This document shows, in pieces, positions 26,607 through 36,150 of a stretch of DNA of 64,000 bases. A model generated the notes under the pieces. That model ran no database searches, had not been told where the DNA came from, and saw only the letters and a program-made list of their open reading frames with translations. The first letter of the stretch is position 1; the number at the start of each line of letters is the position of its first letter. Source of the stretch: Mycolicibacterium sp. HK-90 (lineage in GTDB: Bacteria > Actinomycetota > Actinomycetes > Mycobacteriales > Mycobacteriaceae); the NCBI RefSeq assembly GCF_030486405.1, contig NZ_CP129613.1, positions 2,170,001 through 2,234,000 of the forward strand, written 5' to 3'. The position numbers and the translations under genes were made by a program.

Positions 26607-26846
26607 ATGACCGTCACCGTGTACACCAAGCCCGCATGCGTGCAGTGCAACGCCACCTACAAGGCGTTGGAAAAGCAGGGCATCGAGTTCGAGAAGGTCG
26701 ACATCACCCTCGACAGCGAGGCCCGTGACTACGTCATGGCGCTCGGGTACCTGCAGGCGCCGGTCGTGGTGGCTGGTAACGACCACTGGTCGGGTTTCCG
26801 TCCCGACCGGATCAAGGCGCTGAGCTCGGTCGCGGCGACCGCGTAA
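26607..26846 (+). CDS. nrdH: NrdH glutaredoxin-like electron donor
   Basis: A 79-residue thioredoxin-fold protein with the redox motif CVQC near the N-terminus ([21 protein letters not shown]) and the C-terminal substrate region [19 protein letters not shown], both diagnostic of NrdH. It reduces the class Ib ribonucleotide reductase NrdE. ATG 26607 is the family-consistent start. It opens the nrdH-nrdI-nrdE operon. Confidence 0.96.
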   Translation: MTVTVYTKPACVQCNATYKALEKQGIEFEKVDITLDSEARDYVMALGYLQAPVVVAGNDHWSGFRPDRIKALSSVAATA

Positions 26847-26886
26847 CGGAAGGCATCACCACTACGGGAGAGGATCGGAGGACGCG

Positions 26887-27339
26887 ATGAGCCACCTCGT
26901 CTACTTCTCCAGCGTCTCGGAGAACACCCACCGCTTCGTCCAGAAGCTGGAGTGGCCCGAAGACCGCGTCACCCGGATCCCGCTGCACGGCCGCATCGAG
27001 GTGAACGAACCCTACGTTCTGATCCTTCCCACCTACGGCGGCGGCCGCGCCACTCCCGACCTCAACAATGGGGGCTACGTCCCCAAGCAGGTCATCGCAT
27101 TTCTGAACAATGAACACAATCGGTCGTTGATCCGCGGCGTCATCGCCGCGGGCAACAACAACTTCGGTGCGGAGTTCGCGTACGCGGGCAATGTGGTCTC
27201 GCGCAAATGCGACGTGCCGTACCTGTATCGCTTCGAACTCATGGGAACCCCGGACGACGTCGAAGCAGTCCGCGCGGGGTTGAAAGACTTTTGGAAGGAT
27301 CAGACGTGCCACCAACCGTCACAGCTGCAGAGCCTGTAA
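26887..27339 (+). CDS. nrdI: NrdI flavodoxin-like activator of class Ib ribonucleotide reductase
   Basis: A 150-residue flavodoxin-like protein: [18 protein letters not shown] is the FMN phosphate loop, LPTYGGG and [19 protein letters not shown] bind the flavin. NrdI supplies oxidant to assemble the Mn(III)2-tyrosyl radical cofactor of NrdF. It starts 40 bp after nrdH and its 3' end overlaps nrdE by 34 bp. Confidence 0.95.
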   Translation: MSHLVYFSSVSENTHRFVQKLEWPEDRVTRIPLHGRIEVNEPYVLILPTYGGGRATPDLNNGGYVPKQVIAFLNNEHNRSLIRGVIAAGNNNFGAEFAYAGNVVSRKCDVPYLYRFELMGTPDDVEAVRAGLKDFWKDQTCHQPSQLQSL

Positions 27340-29474
27340 CCAACGCCGGGCACGCGCTGCCCGGAGAGACTGATTACCACGCGCTCAACGCGATGCTGAA
27401 TCTGTACGACGCCGACGGCAAGATTCAGTTCGACAAGGATGTGCAGGCTGCGCGGGAGTATTTCCTGCAGCACGTCAACCAGAACACGGTGTTCTTCCAC
27501 AGCCAGGACGAGAAGCTCGATTACCTGATCGAGAAGGAGTACTACGAGCGCGAGGTGCTCGATCAGTACAGCCGCAACTTCGTCAAGAGCCTGCTGGATC
27601 GGGCCTACGCGAAGAAGTTCCGGTTCCCGACCTTCCTCGGTGCGTTCAAGTACTACACGTCCTACACGCTCAAGACCTTTGACGGGAAGCGCTATCTCGA
27701 GCGCTTCGAGGATCGCGTGGTGATGGTGGCGCTGACCCTGGCCGCCGGTGACACCGTGCTGGCCGAGAAGCTCGTCGACGAGATCATCGACGGCCGGTTC
27801 CAGCCGGCCACCCCGACGTTCCTGAACTCGGGCAAGAAGCAGCGCGGCGAGCCGGTGTCCTGCTTCCTGCTGCGCATCGAGGACAACATGGAGTCCATCG
27901 GGCGCTCGATCAACTCGGCCCTGCAGCTGTCCAAGCGCGGCGGCGGAGTCGCCTTGCTGCTCACCAATATTCGTGAGCACGGTGCCCCGATCAAGAACAT
28001 CGAGAACCAGAGCTCGGGTGTCATCCCGATCATGAAGCTGCTGGAGGACTCGTTCTCCTACGCCAACCAGCTCGGTGCCCGTCAGGGTGCCGGCGCGGTG
28101 TACTTGCATGCGCACCATCCCGACATCTACCGGTTCCTCGACACCAAGCGGGAGAACGCCGACGAGAAGATCCGGATCAAGACGCTCTCATTGGGTGTCG
28201 TGATTCCGGACATCACCTTCGAGCTGGCCAAGAAGAACGAGGACATGTACCTGTTCTCGCCGTACGACGTCGAGAAGGTCTACGGCGTCCCGTTCGCCGA
28301 CATCTCGGTGACCGAGAAGTACTACGAGATGGTTGACGACGCGCGGATCCGCAAGACCAAGATCAAGGCGCGCGAGTTCTTCCAGACGCTGGCCGAGCTG
28401 CAGTTCGAGTCGGGCTACCCGTACATCATGTACGAGGACACGGTGAACCGGGCCAATCCGATTGCCGGCAAGATCACCCACTCCAACCTGTGCTCGGAGA
28501 TCCTGCAGGTCTCGACGGCCTCGGAGTTCAACGACGATCTGTCCTATTCCAAGGTGGGCAAGGACATCTCGTGCAACCTGGGGTCGATGAACATCGCGAA
28601 GACGATGGATTCGCCGGACTTCGCCCAGTCCATCGAGGTGGCGATCCGGGCGCTGACCGCGGTGAGCGACCAGACGCACATCTGGTCGGTGCCCTCGATC
28701 GAGCAGGGCAACAACAGCTCGCACGCCATCGGCCTGGGGCAGATGAACCTGCACGGGTACCTGGCCCGCGAGCGGATTTTCTACGGGTCCGAAGAGGGCA
28801 TCGACTTCACCAACATCTACTTCTACACCGTGCTGTTCCACGCGCTGCGGGCGTCGAATCTCATTGCGATCGAACGCGGTACGAGCTTCGGCGGGTTCGA
28901 GGACTCGAAGTACGCGTCGGGGGAGTTCTTCGACAAGTACACCGAGCAGTCGTGGGAGCCGGCCACCGACAAGGTGCGGCAGATCTTCGCCGATGCGGAG
29001 ATCCACATCCCGACGCAGGACGACTGGCGTTCGTTGAAGGAGTCGGTGCAGAAGCACGGCATCTACAACCAGAACCTGCAGGCCGTCCCGCCGACGGGGT
29101 CTATCTCCTACATCAACCACTCGACGTCCTCGATCCACCCGGTGGCGAGCAAGATCGAGATCCGCAAGGAAGGCAAGATCGGCCGGGTGTACTACCCGGC
29201 GCCGTATCTGACCAACGACAACCTGGAGTACTACCAGGACGCGTACGAGATCGGCTACGAGAAGATCATCGACACTTACGCCGCGGCCACGCAGCACGTG
29301 GACCAAGGCCTTTCGCTGACGTTGTTCTTCAAAGACACCGCCAACACCCGCGAGGTCAACAAGGCGCAGATCTACGCCTGGCGCAAGGGAATCAAGACGC
29401 TGTACTACATCCGGTTGCGTCAGATGGCCCTGCAAGGCACTGAGGTGGAAAACTGCGTCAGCTGCATGTTGTGA
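27306..29474 (+). CDS. nrdE: class Ib ribonucleoside-diphosphate reductase, alpha subunit
   Basis: A 722-residue catalytic subunit that reduces ribonucleoside diphosphates. Visible are [18 protein letters not shown], the active-site SNLCSEILQ region with its catalytic cysteine, [21 protein letters not shown], radical-path tyrosines in TLYYIRLRQ and the C-terminal redox pair ENCVSCML. I place the start at GTG 27306 (GGAAGG upstream), which gives the PPTV N-terminus of the M. tuberculosis protein. It ends just before a palindrome arm split by an IS30 element. The partner nrdF2 lies about 28 kb away. Confidence 0.96.
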   Translation: MPPTVTAAEPVTNAGHALPGETDYHALNAMLNLYDADGKIQFDKDVQAAREYFLQHVNQNTVFFHSQDEKLDYLIEKEYYEREVLDQYSRNFVKSLLDRAYAKKFRFPTFLGAFKYYTSYTLKTFDGKRYLERFEDRVVMVALTLAAGDTVLAEKLVDEIIDGRFQPATPTFLNSGKKQRGEPVSCFLLRIEDNMESIGRSINSALQLSKRGGGVALLLTNIREHGAPIKNIENQSSGVIPIMKLLEDSFSYANQLGARQGAGAVYLHAHHPDIYRFLDTKRENADEKIRIKTLSLGVVIPDITFELAKKNEDMYLFSPYDVEKVYGVPFADISVTEKYYEMVDDARIRKTKIKAREFFQTLAELQFESGYPYIMYEDTVNRANPIAGKITHSNLCSEILQVSTASEFNDDLSYSKVGKDISCNLGSMNIAKTMDSPDFAQSIEVAIRALTAVSDQTHIWSVPSIEQGNNSSHAIGLGQMNLHGYLARERIFYGSEEGIDFTNIYFYTVLFHALRASNLIAIERGTSFGGFEDSKYASGEFFDKYTEQSWEPATDKVRQIFADAEIHIPTQDDWRSLKESVQKHGIYNQNLQAVPPTGSISYINHSTSSIHPVASKIEIRKEGKIGRVYYPAPYLTNDNLEYYQDAYEIGYEKIIDTYAAATQHVDQGLSLTLFFKDTANTREVNKAQIYAWRKGIKTLYYIRLRQMALQGTEVENCVSCML

Positions 29475-29488
29475 CGCAGCTTTGACGG

Positions 29489-29513
29489 TCGAATGGCCAG
29501 TTGTTGCACGCAA
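29489..29513. repeat. left half of intergenic palindrome interrupted by IS30
   Basis: CGAATGGCCAGTT (29490-29502), four variable bases, then CACGC. It is the left arm of the palindrome whose right arm lies at 30856-30877. Together the arms pair at 18 of 21 positions. The same design is intact at 54,096-54,156. In the uninterrupted state it would follow nrdE as a terminator-like hairpin. Confidence 0.8.
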
Positions 29514-29522
29514 GTTGTGGGC

Positions 29523-30844
29523 GGTTTCTAAGCGTCGATGCAACAGCAGCTGATTCTGATTGGAGTGAGCTGCTGTGCCACGTCCACCGTTGTCGTCTGT
29601 AGTTCGTGAATTCTGGTGTCATGTCAGCTGGGGTTGCAGCCCTGGCGAGGCCGCAGCGGCAATCGGCGTGTCGCGCACTACTGGAGTTAACTGGTTCGCC
29701 AACGCTGGCGGGGTGAATCCTCAACTGCGCACGCCCTCGGCGTCGGGACCTCGGCCGCGGCTGACGCTGGCTGACCGTATCCAGATCGAGGTGGGGGTCA
29801 ACGCCAACGAGTCACTGAATTCGATTGGCAAGCGGCTGGGCCGGCCTGCCTCGACAATCAAGTACGAACTCGACACCAACGGTGTCAACCACAACGACGG
29901 ACGCAAGTCCGGATATCGGCGCAAGGAGGCGTTCGGGGCGCGGCAGAGCGGCAAGAACGCACGAGTCCGCTACGACGCGATGGTGGCGCAGTCCCGCTCC
30001 GATGAGCGGGCGCGCCGCCCGCAACGGGGAAAGCTGGCATGCAATACCGCGTTGCACGATGAGGTGCAGGCCAGGCTGCTCGATGAGCACAGTCCCGAGC
30101 AGATCGCCAAGCGGTTACCGTTGGACTTTCCCGACGATGCGGAGATGCGGGTGTCCCCTGAGACCATCTATCGGTCAATCTACTTGCAGGGCAAGGGCAG
30201 TCTGCGCCGTGAGTTGCACACCTGCCTGCGTACCGGGCGGGCGCTGCGCCAGCCTCAACGACGCCCCGATGAGCGCCGCGGACGCATCCGCGACATGGTC
30301 AACATCAGCGAGCGCCCCGCCGAGGCCGCCGACCGCGCGATACCCGGGCACTGGGAGGGCGATCTCATCCTGGGCAGCACCGTTTCGGGGTCGGCGATCG
30401 GCACCGTCGTCGAACGGACCTCCCGCTTTGTGATGCTGCTGCATCTGCCCGACGGACACACCGCCGAAGCCGTTCAGGACGCGATCGTGGCCAAGATGGC
30501 TCAGCTGCCAGCGATCCTGCGCCGCACTCTGACCTGGGACCAGGGCAAGGAAATGGCCAACCACGCGGCCATCGCCAAGGCCGCCGAATTGGACATCTAC
30601 TTCTGCGATCCACACTCTCCGTGGCAGCGCGGCACCAACGAGAACACCAACGGTCTGCTGCGCCAGTACTTTGCCAAAGGCGCCGACCTCTCGGTGTTTC
30701 CAGCCGACTACCTCGACTACGTTGCCGCCAAGCTCAATAACCGCCCACGCAAGACGCTGGGCTGGAAAACACCCGCCGAAACCCTCGACGCGCTACTGTC
30801 CAACCCGTTCAAACCACCCGCTGTTGCATAGACGCCTTGAACCC
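29523..30844 (+). mobile_element. IS30-family insertion sequence, about 1.32 kb
   Basis: Imperfect terminal inverted repeats of 27 bp (22 matches) lie at 29523-29549 and 30818-30844, with the inner core ATGCAACAGC. They enclose one intact transposase gene whose stop codon is within the right repeat. The element sits in the loop of an intergenic palindrome behind nrdE. I could not identify a clear target duplication, so the exact outer ends may be off by a few bases. Confidence 0.85.
29575..30831 (+). CDS. IS30-family transposase
   Basis: A 418-residue DDE transposase. An N-terminal helix-turn-helix pair (GCSPGEAAAAIGVSRTTGVNWF; NSIGKRLGRPASTIKYELDTNG) is followed by SPEQIAKRLPLDFPDD and the catalytic domain with Asp263 (HWEGDLI), Asp322 (TWDQGKE) and Glu356 (NENTNGLLRQYF). 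The Asp-Glu gap of 33 is typical for IS30. No frameshift or stop interrupts it, so the element is probably still able to move. The start is GTG 29575. Confidence 0.94.
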   Translation: MPRPPLSSVVREFWCHVSWGCSPGEAAAAIGVSRTTGVNWFANAGGVNPQLRTPSASGPRPRLTLADRIQIEVGVNANESLNSIGKRLGRPASTIKYELDTNGVNHNDGRKSGYRRKEAFGARQSGKNARVRYDAMVAQSRSDERARRPQRGKLACNTALHDEVQARLLDEHSPEQIAKRLPLDFPDDAEMRVSPETIYRSIYLQGKGSLRRELHTCLRTGRALRQPQRRPDERRGRIRDMVNISERPAEAADRAIPGHWEGDLILGSTVSGSAIGTVVERTSRFVMLLHLPDGHTAEAVQDAIVAKMAQLPAILRRTLTWDQGKEMANHAAIAKAAELDIYFCDPHSPWQRGTNENTNGLLRQYFAKGADLSVFPADYLDYVAAKLNNRPRKTLGWKTPAETLDALLSNPFKPPAVA

Positions 30845-30855
30845 AAGGTGAAAAT

Positions 30856-30878
30856 GCGTGTGATAACTGGCCATTCGG
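30856..30878. repeat. right half of the IS30-interrupted palindrome
   Basis: GCGTG, four variable bases, then AACTGGCCATTCG (30865-30877). It complements the arm at 29490-29511. The following bases to 30950 contain no gene I can support. Confidence 0.8.
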
Positions 30879-30950
30879 CGTTAGTCAATTGCGGGCAAGC
30901 GACCGGTACTCCCGGCTGATGTCCACCACGACAACCACTTCAGGGAGATA

Positions 30951-31643
30951 TCAGCGTCTACTCGCGACAGGTGCCGGCGGTGCCGCGGTGCTGCGGCGAG
31001 ACATCGCGAGCACGTGGTATCCGTGGTAGTAGGTGACCAGCATCAGCGCCCAGACCGACATCGCGAGGATATAGAACAGCGTGTGTTCGGCGTCGTCACC
31101 CGGAATGTGGACGAAGTCGTAGATCACCGCCACGAACGCCCCGAGGGTCGTCGCGACGAAGACCCATATGGCGTGCCGCCGTTCACCGATCCGCCACAGG
31201 CGAACAGCGACCGCGGACATGAACAGTGCCACGGCAAGATTCATCACGAGATAGAAAATCGCCCACCCGAGCTCGACGGGACGCACGTCCAGCGCGCGGT
31301 TCAACCCCACGGCGACCGCCGCCGCGACGGCACCAACCTCGACGACCCATGAGGGCCGGTACCTGTGCGTCACCGCCAACATCCCGAGCACGATGATCAG
31401 GGTCATGCCGAACGAACGCGAGAATGCGTCGAAGAACACCATGAGGTGATAGCTGAAACTCGAGTGCACGGCGCCGGTGGCGGCCAGGAACAGCACGTTG
31501 GTACCGGACAGCCCGATCACGAGCCACTCGATCCCGAGCAGCAGATTATGTTGGTGGCGAACGAATTTCATTCCGTAGTACAAACCGGCGGCAAGCATGC
31601 AGAGGTCGGCGAGCAGTAGCAGCGTCATCGTGAGGGTATTCAT
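30951..31643 (-). CDS. seven-helix membrane protein of unknown function
   Basis: A 230-residue protein with seven clear hydrophobic segments (roughly residues 5-25, 35-60, 75-95, 103-120, 130-155, 160-182, 190-210) and a short basic, proline-rich C-terminus. No family motif is recognisable. Its ATG overlaps the stop of the hydrolase gene (ATGA), so it is the last gene of the three-gene monooxygenase operon. It could be a carrier for the substrate, or a sensor; neither is supported by motifs. Confidence 0.75.
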   Translation of the reverse strand: MNTLTMTLLLLADLCMLAAGLYYGMKFVRHQHNLLLGIEWLVIGLSGTNVLFLAATGAVHSSFSYHLMVFFDAFSRSFGMTLIIVLGMLAVTHRYRPSWVVEVGAVAAAVAVGLNRALDVRPVELGWAIFYLVMNLAVALFMSAVAVRLWRIGERRHAIWVFVATTLGAFVAVIYDFVHIPGDDAEHTLFYILAMSVWALMLVTYYHGYHVLAMSRRSTAAPPAPVASRR

Positions 31644-32716
31644 CTCTGCCTTTCGGCACCCACGGCGCGGCTGATCACCGCGGCGACGCGGTCGACCGCA
31701 TCGCGCGCCGCCGGACTGATCTGCGTCATCGAGAGGTACCCGTGCACCAAGCCGCCTTCTCGAAACAGGCGGGTGGGGACTCCGAAGTCGTTGAGCCGCT
31801 TGGCGTAGGCGATCGCCTCGTCTCGCAAGGGATCGAAACCGGCGACGGTGATCAGCGTTGCCGGCACGCCGGAGAGGTCCTCGGCGAGTATCGGTGACAC
31901 CCTCGGGTCGGAACGGTCGGTGGCGTTGGGCAGGTACAGCCTGCTCAACCACTCGATCTGCTTGACAGAGAGCGCGGGGTTGCCTGCGAACTCTTCGCGC
32001 GAACGGTAATCGCCCACGGCATCGACGACCGGGTACATCAGCACCTGCATCCTGGGGCGACGATCCTCGCCCTGGAGTTGGTTCGACAGCACAGCGCAGA
32101 GATTCGCGCCGGCGCTGTCGCCGAGCAGCACGATGCGCGCTGGATCGACCCCCCAGTCAGGACAGCGCTCCACGGCGAACCGCCATGCCTCCCACGCATC
32201 GTCGAGCGGAGCCGGAAAAGGGGCCTCCGGCGCCAGCCGGTACTCGATCGACAGGACCTTGACCCCGGCGCGGGCCGCGATCAGACGGGCCGGGGAGTCG
32301 TACGCCCTGCGACTTCCGAGAACGAAACCTCCGCCGTGAAGGAACAGCACCAACCCGCTGGACCGTACTGCCGGGCGATACAGGCTGGCCCGGATACCGC
32401 TGGGGAGAACGATGCCCGAGTCCACCTCGACAGTCGCACTGCGGTCCGCGAACACCCGGCAGTCGGTCTCCATGGCGGCCCTGGCGTCGGCAACCGAACC
32501 ATCGCTGAAATCCGGTTGGCCGGCGGCGAACCGCATGAGCAGCGCGACCTCCGGTTCCATCACGTCACCATCGGAGTTGACGGTGGGTGGGACGAGCCGA
32601 CGGAGAACCGTTGCCGGAATACGGCCCAGGGCGGTGAACACGGCGCGCTGGATCCGCTCGGGGACAGTCAAGCCGGCGGGGCCTGACCCCGTGGAAGCCG
32701 CGGTGATCGGTGTCAT
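31640..32716 (-). CDS. alpha/beta hydrolase of the hormone-sensitive lipase family
   Basis: A 358-residue esterase. The oxyanion motif is LFLHGGGFVLGSRRAYD, then LSIEYRLAPEAPFPAPLDDAWEAW, the nucleophile in LLGDSAGANLCAVL, the acid in GFDPLRDEA and the histidine in LVHGYLSM. This is the HSL/LipR type. Its start overlaps the monooxygenase stop by four bases (ATGA). A Baeyer-Villiger monooxygenase and an esterase together convert a ketone to an ester and then hydrolyse it, so the pair is likely one pathway. It resembles the mymA-lipR pair of M. tuberculosis. Confidence 0.9.
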   Translation of the reverse strand: MTPITAASTGSGPAGLTVPERIQRAVFTALGRIPATVLRRLVPPTVNSDGDVMEPEVALLMRFAAGQPDFSDGSVADARAAMETDCRVFADRSATVEVDSGIVLPSGIRASLYRPAVRSSGLVLFLHGGGFVLGSRRAYDSPARLIAARAGVKVLSIEYRLAPEAPFPAPLDDAWEAWRFAVERCPDWGVDPARIVLLGDSAGANLCAVLSNQLQGEDRRPRMQVLMYPVVDAVGDYRSREEFAGNPALSVKQIEWLSRLYLPNATDRSDPRVSPILAEDLSGVPATLITVAGFDPLRDEAIAYAKRLNDFGVPTRLFREGGLVHGYLSMTQISPAARDAVDRVAAVISRAVGAERQR

Positions 32717-34263
32717 GAGGCCACGCGTCCGGATGCTGCCCGGCTCATCTCGGCGCTGCCGTCCTCCAGTTCGCGTTGCAGCCGGGAGCTGAATCGGAGA
32801 TTGTCGTCGATCACCGATCCCCGGTACATCTTCCGGTCCTCCAGGAACACGTTCTTCATCAGCCAGGGCATCGCGTCGCCCTGGCGCGGCAGGGAGTCCT
32901 TGGCTCGCTGCATGTATCCGGCGTCGAGGTCGAGGACCGATCGCGTGCCGACGCCGTCGGTCGCGTGCGGAGCGACAGTGTCGTACCCGTGGGTGTCCAT
33001 GTACCGGATCAGTTCGACGAGACTCTTGCCGAGCAGCGAGATCTTCAGGGTCCAGGACGATTTGGTGTAGCCGATCGCCATCATCCAGTTCGGCACGCCC
33101 GACAGCAGGCACCCGCGGTACACCACGCTGCTGGACAGATCGACCGGTCGTCCGTCGACGGTGAGATCGATGCCACCGAACAGGCGCGTGTTCAGCCCGG
33201 TTGCCGTGACGATGAGATCGGCCGGCAGTTCCTCGCCCGTCTCGAGTTCGATGCCGTTCTTGGTGAACCGGGAGATCCGATCGGTCACCACGGATGCCCG
33301 GCCCTCGCGGATCGACGCGAAGAAATCGCCGTCGGGTGCGAGGCACAAGCGCTGGTCCCAAGGGTCGTAGGGCGGGTTGAAGTGGCGGTCGACGTCGAAT
33401 CCAGCCGGTAGCGCCTTCGTGTTCAGGTGGCGGATGAGGCGGCGCGCCGTCTTCGGGAACCTGGTCATCAGCTCGACCACTGCCCAATCGATCAACACGT
33501 TCTTCCACCGGGTGGCGAGATAGCCGCGCCGTTCCCCGAGGAGTCGAGTGAGCTTGAGGCTCACCGCGTCGATGCGCGGCATCGACATGATGTATGTCGG
33601 CGTGCGCTGCAGCATCGTGACGTGGTGGGCGGCGTTGTCGCCCTTGAGCATCGACGGGATCAGTGTGATCGCCGTGGCGCCGCTTCCGATTACGACGACA
33701 TTCTTGCCGGAGTGGTCGTAGCCCTCGGGCCAGAACTGCGGGTGGATGATGTCTCCGTCGAAGTCGTCCCTTCCGTCGAACTCCGGCGTGTAGGCCTCGT
33801 CGTACCGGTAATAGCCCGTGCCGGCGTAGACCCACCCCGCCTTGATCACCTCGGTACGTACCCCACCCTCGCAATCGGTGACCTCGACGGTCAGCACCCA
33901 TTCCGCGTCGTCGCTCGACCAGGCGGCGGCGATGACGTTGTGCCGGTACCTGATGACGTCGCCCAGGCCGAACTCGTCGACGGTCTCCTTGAGGTAGTCG
34001 AGAATCAGCGGCGCGTCCGCGATCGCGTTCTGGTGGCGCCAGCTCTTGAACTCGTACGCGAAGGTGTGAAGGTCTGAGTCGGACCGAATACCGGGGTAGC
34101 GGAAGAGATCCCACGTTCCACCGATCGCGGTGCGTCCTTCCAACAGGACGATCTTCTTCTTCGGGAACTCTCGGGTGAGATAGGTGGCGGCGCCGATCCC
34201 CGAGATGCCTGCCCCGATGATCACCACGTCGTAGGAGTCCGGAAGTGTGGCTGAGACGCTCAT
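32713..34263 (-). CDS. EthA/MymA-like Baeyer-Villiger flavin monooxygenase
   Basis: A 516-residue FAD/NADPH monooxygenase. FAD motif GAGISGIGAATYL, then LEGRTAIGGTWDLFRYPGIRSDSD, the Baeyer-Villiger fingerprint FDGDIIHPQFWPEGYD, the NADPH motif VIGSGATAITLIP and ATGLNTRLFGG. The nearest remembered relatives are mycobacterial EthA and MymA, which oxygenate ketones and activate some thioamide drugs. The start at 34263 gives the family N-terminus. It leads an operon with a lipase-like hydrolase and a seven-helix membrane protein. The 140 bp upstream (34264-34403) should hold the promoter. Confidence 0.91.
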   Translation of the reverse strand: MSVSATLPDSYDVVIIGAGISGIGAATYLTREFPKKKIVLLEGRTAIGGTWDLFRYPGIRSDSDLHTFAYEFKSWRHQNAIADAPLILDYLKETVDEFGLGDVIRYRHNVIAAAWSSDDAEWVLTVEVTDCEGGVRTEVIKAGWVYAGTGYYRYDEAYTPEFDGRDDFDGDIIHPQFWPEGYDHSGKNVVVIGSGATAITLIPSMLKGDNAAHHVTMLQRTPTYIMSMPRIDAVSLKLTRLLGERRGYLATRWKNVLIDWAVVELMTRFPKTARRLIRHLNTKALPAGFDVDRHFNPPYDPWDQRLCLAPDGDFFASIREGRASVVTDRISRFTKNGIELETGEELPADLIVTATGLNTRLFGGIDLTVDGRPVDLSSSVVYRGCLLSGVPNWMMAIGYTKSSWTLKISLLGKSLVELIRYMDTHGYDTVAPHATDGVGTRSVLDLDAGYMQRAKDSLPRQGDAMPWLMKNVFLEDRKMYRGSVIDDNLRFSSRLQRELEDGSAEMSRAASGRVAS

Positions 34264-34403
34264 CTGTCGATTCCTTCCTGCGCCGATATCGACGCGACGT
34301 CGTGATCCCAACAATGCCGCGAGCGATGTGGCGAATACCACGCCGAAGTGCAACATCCTGTGCCCACCGGTGGTGTGGATCGCACCTCGGCCGCCGGCTC
34401 GGA

Positions 34404-35789
34404 CTACGCCGGGGTCCCTCGTTCGGCGCCGAGTCGCTGCGTGATCTGTTCGGCGGTGCGCAGACCGGTCAAGATGGCGCCGTTCATCGTTCCGACCCAC
34501 TCGCCCGCGGTTTCGGTACCAGCCCAGTGAATCCGCCCGTGAGGCTCGGTGAGGGCGTCGCCGTAGCTTACGGATGCGTACGGAGGCGCCGCCGGATGCG
34601 GGCCGCCGGGGGCGAATGGTTCTGTGCCCCAGCAATGGTCGACGTAGTCGATGGGTATGGCCGCCTGGGGGCCGTACAGGTCGACCAATTGCTTGAGGAC
34701 CAGGCTCTGTCGAATCTCTGGGCCGAAGCCGTCGTACACCCGAGGGGCGCAGAACACCATCAGGATGCCCGGTCCATCCTCAGGCGACACATCGAAGGTG
34801 ATGAACACCGGCCCGGTGTCGGTCAGTGCCTCACCCGAGAGCCCGTCAGCCCGCCAGAAGGGTTTGTCATAGGCAACGAACGCCTTGCTCAGTGCCCCCA
34901 TCGGAAAGGTTCTTGTGAGTCCCTGGGTCTTTTCCGGCAGGGCCGGCTCGAACTCGATGTAGGCGCGGTGCTCGGGGGCCGCGGTGACCATGGCGTACTT
35001 GGCATTGATCACTGCCGAATCGGTGTAGACCGTGACGCCGTTGTCGTCTTGGGAGATCCGGTGAACGCGGGTTTCGAGAACGACTCTGTCACCGAGTTGC
35101 GCGGCGAGCCGCTTGGCGATCTCTTGAGTGGTTTCGGTGACTCGATCCTGTTGCTGCCCGCCTTCGACGGCGAGCATGTGGTCGAGTCCGCCCACGGCCT
35201 GGATGTAGCGCAACGCGTGCAGCAGGGACACGTCGGCCGGGCTGCAGCCCCACTGCACCTTGGTGACGATGGCCATCAGCGCACGTGTGCTGGTCGCCGC
35301 CTGCTGCTGATCGAGCCATTCGCCGAACGACATTGCGTCGAGTTCGTTGGCGTGCGGGGACTTCCAAGCGGCGTCGACATTGACGGTCTTCAGTAATTTG
35401 TCCAGCGCCGTTTGGACGCGGCCCAGATCCTCCAGGTCCACCGGTTCGACCATCGGAAGCGTCCCCGTCCAAGTGCGACGTTGCCCGGCCATCCACAGGA
35501 CGTTGAGGCCTTCGTCGAACTGCCCGGTCGTCGAACACCCCAATCGCGCCATGAGGTCGCGGACCGCGGTGTGGCGCTCAGCCACCCACGTTGCCCCGAG
35601 GTCGACCTTGACCCCGGCCACCTCACCCGAAAACGATCGGCCGCCGACCCTGTCCCGACCTTCTACGACCAGGACCGAAACGCCCATACTCACGAGCCGA
35701 TCTGCAGCGCTCAAGCCGGCGAAGCCCGCACCGACGATCACGACATCGACCGATGTGACCTCGGCGTGGCCGTCAACAGATCCCGACAT
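34404..35789 (-). CDS. flavin monoamine oxidase family protein
   Basis: A 461-residue amine oxidase-type flavoprotein: VVIVGAGFAGLSAADRL, VVEGRDRVGGRS, LGATWVAERHTAV near the N-terminus and GRIHWAGTETAGEWVGTMNGAILTGLR at the C-terminus, which together bind FAD. Such enzymes oxidise primary amines or polyamines to aldehydes, ammonia and peroxide. AAGGAGG lies upstream of ATG 35789. It is divergent from a 2-oxoglutarate dioxygenase followed by a PucR regulator, so it may be induced by a nitrogen source. Confidence 0.9.
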   Translation of the reverse strand: MSGSVDGHAEVTSVDVVIVGAGFAGLSAADRLVSMGVSVLVVEGRDRVGGRSFSGEVAGVKVDLGATWVAERHTAVRDLMARLGCSTTGQFDEGLNVLWMAGQRRTWTGTLPMVEPVDLEDLGRVQTALDKLLKTVNVDAAWKSPHANELDAMSFGEWLDQQQAATSTRALMAIVTKVQWGCSPADVSLLHALRYIQAVGGLDHMLAVEGGQQQDRVTETTQEIAKRLAAQLGDRVVLETRVHRISQDDNGVTVYTDSAVINAKYAMVTAAPEHRAYIEFEPALPEKTQGLTRTFPMGALSKAFVAYDKPFWRADGLSGEALTDTGPVFITFDVSPEDGPGILMVFCAPRVYDGFGPEIRQSLVLKQLVDLYGPQAAIPIDYVDHCWGTEPFAPGGPHPAAPPYASVSYGDALTEPHGRIHWAGTETAGEWVGTMNGAILTGLRTAEQITQRLGAERGTPA

Positions 35790-36150
35790 GGTGTCCTCCT
35801 TCGTTGATGTCTCATTCGTGGTTTCCTCCCGCGCTTGCGCAGTCGGCATGCTGAGAGGCGTATTCGCGCAACAACTTCAGCTCACGGGACGTGCGACTCT
35901 TAGCTGCTCGCCGTCACTGGTTGCCAGTGTCGTCAGCCGTGACCCAGCGTCGCTACGACACCGCGCACCTGGTTCTGACCGGAAGCGGTGCAGTTTGCAT
36001 CCAGTCGCCTGGATTGGGCAACGTGCACCGCGTTCCCGCTTTTTTGGTTGCGACATACCCCTGGTGGGCCCCAGGTGACGAAGCGAAGGTAGGGCGTACG
36101 CCGCACCGGCCGCTCGGCGTTCTTCAAACCTCAACCAGCGGAAGGAAGGC
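35790..36150. promoter_or_regulatory. 361-bp divergent control region with one palindrome
   Basis: No gene is supported here. CACTGG-TTG-CCAGTG (35915-35929) is a perfect 6-bp-arm palindrome near the middle and may be the PucR or another operator for the amine oxidase and dioxygenase genes. TTTTTTGG near 36041 precedes the dioxygenase. Confidence 0.4.

Noticed and set aside
29513..30855. A precise target-site duplication for the IS30 element
   Set aside because: The flanks of the inverted repeats do not show a convincing short direct repeat, so I did not report one.
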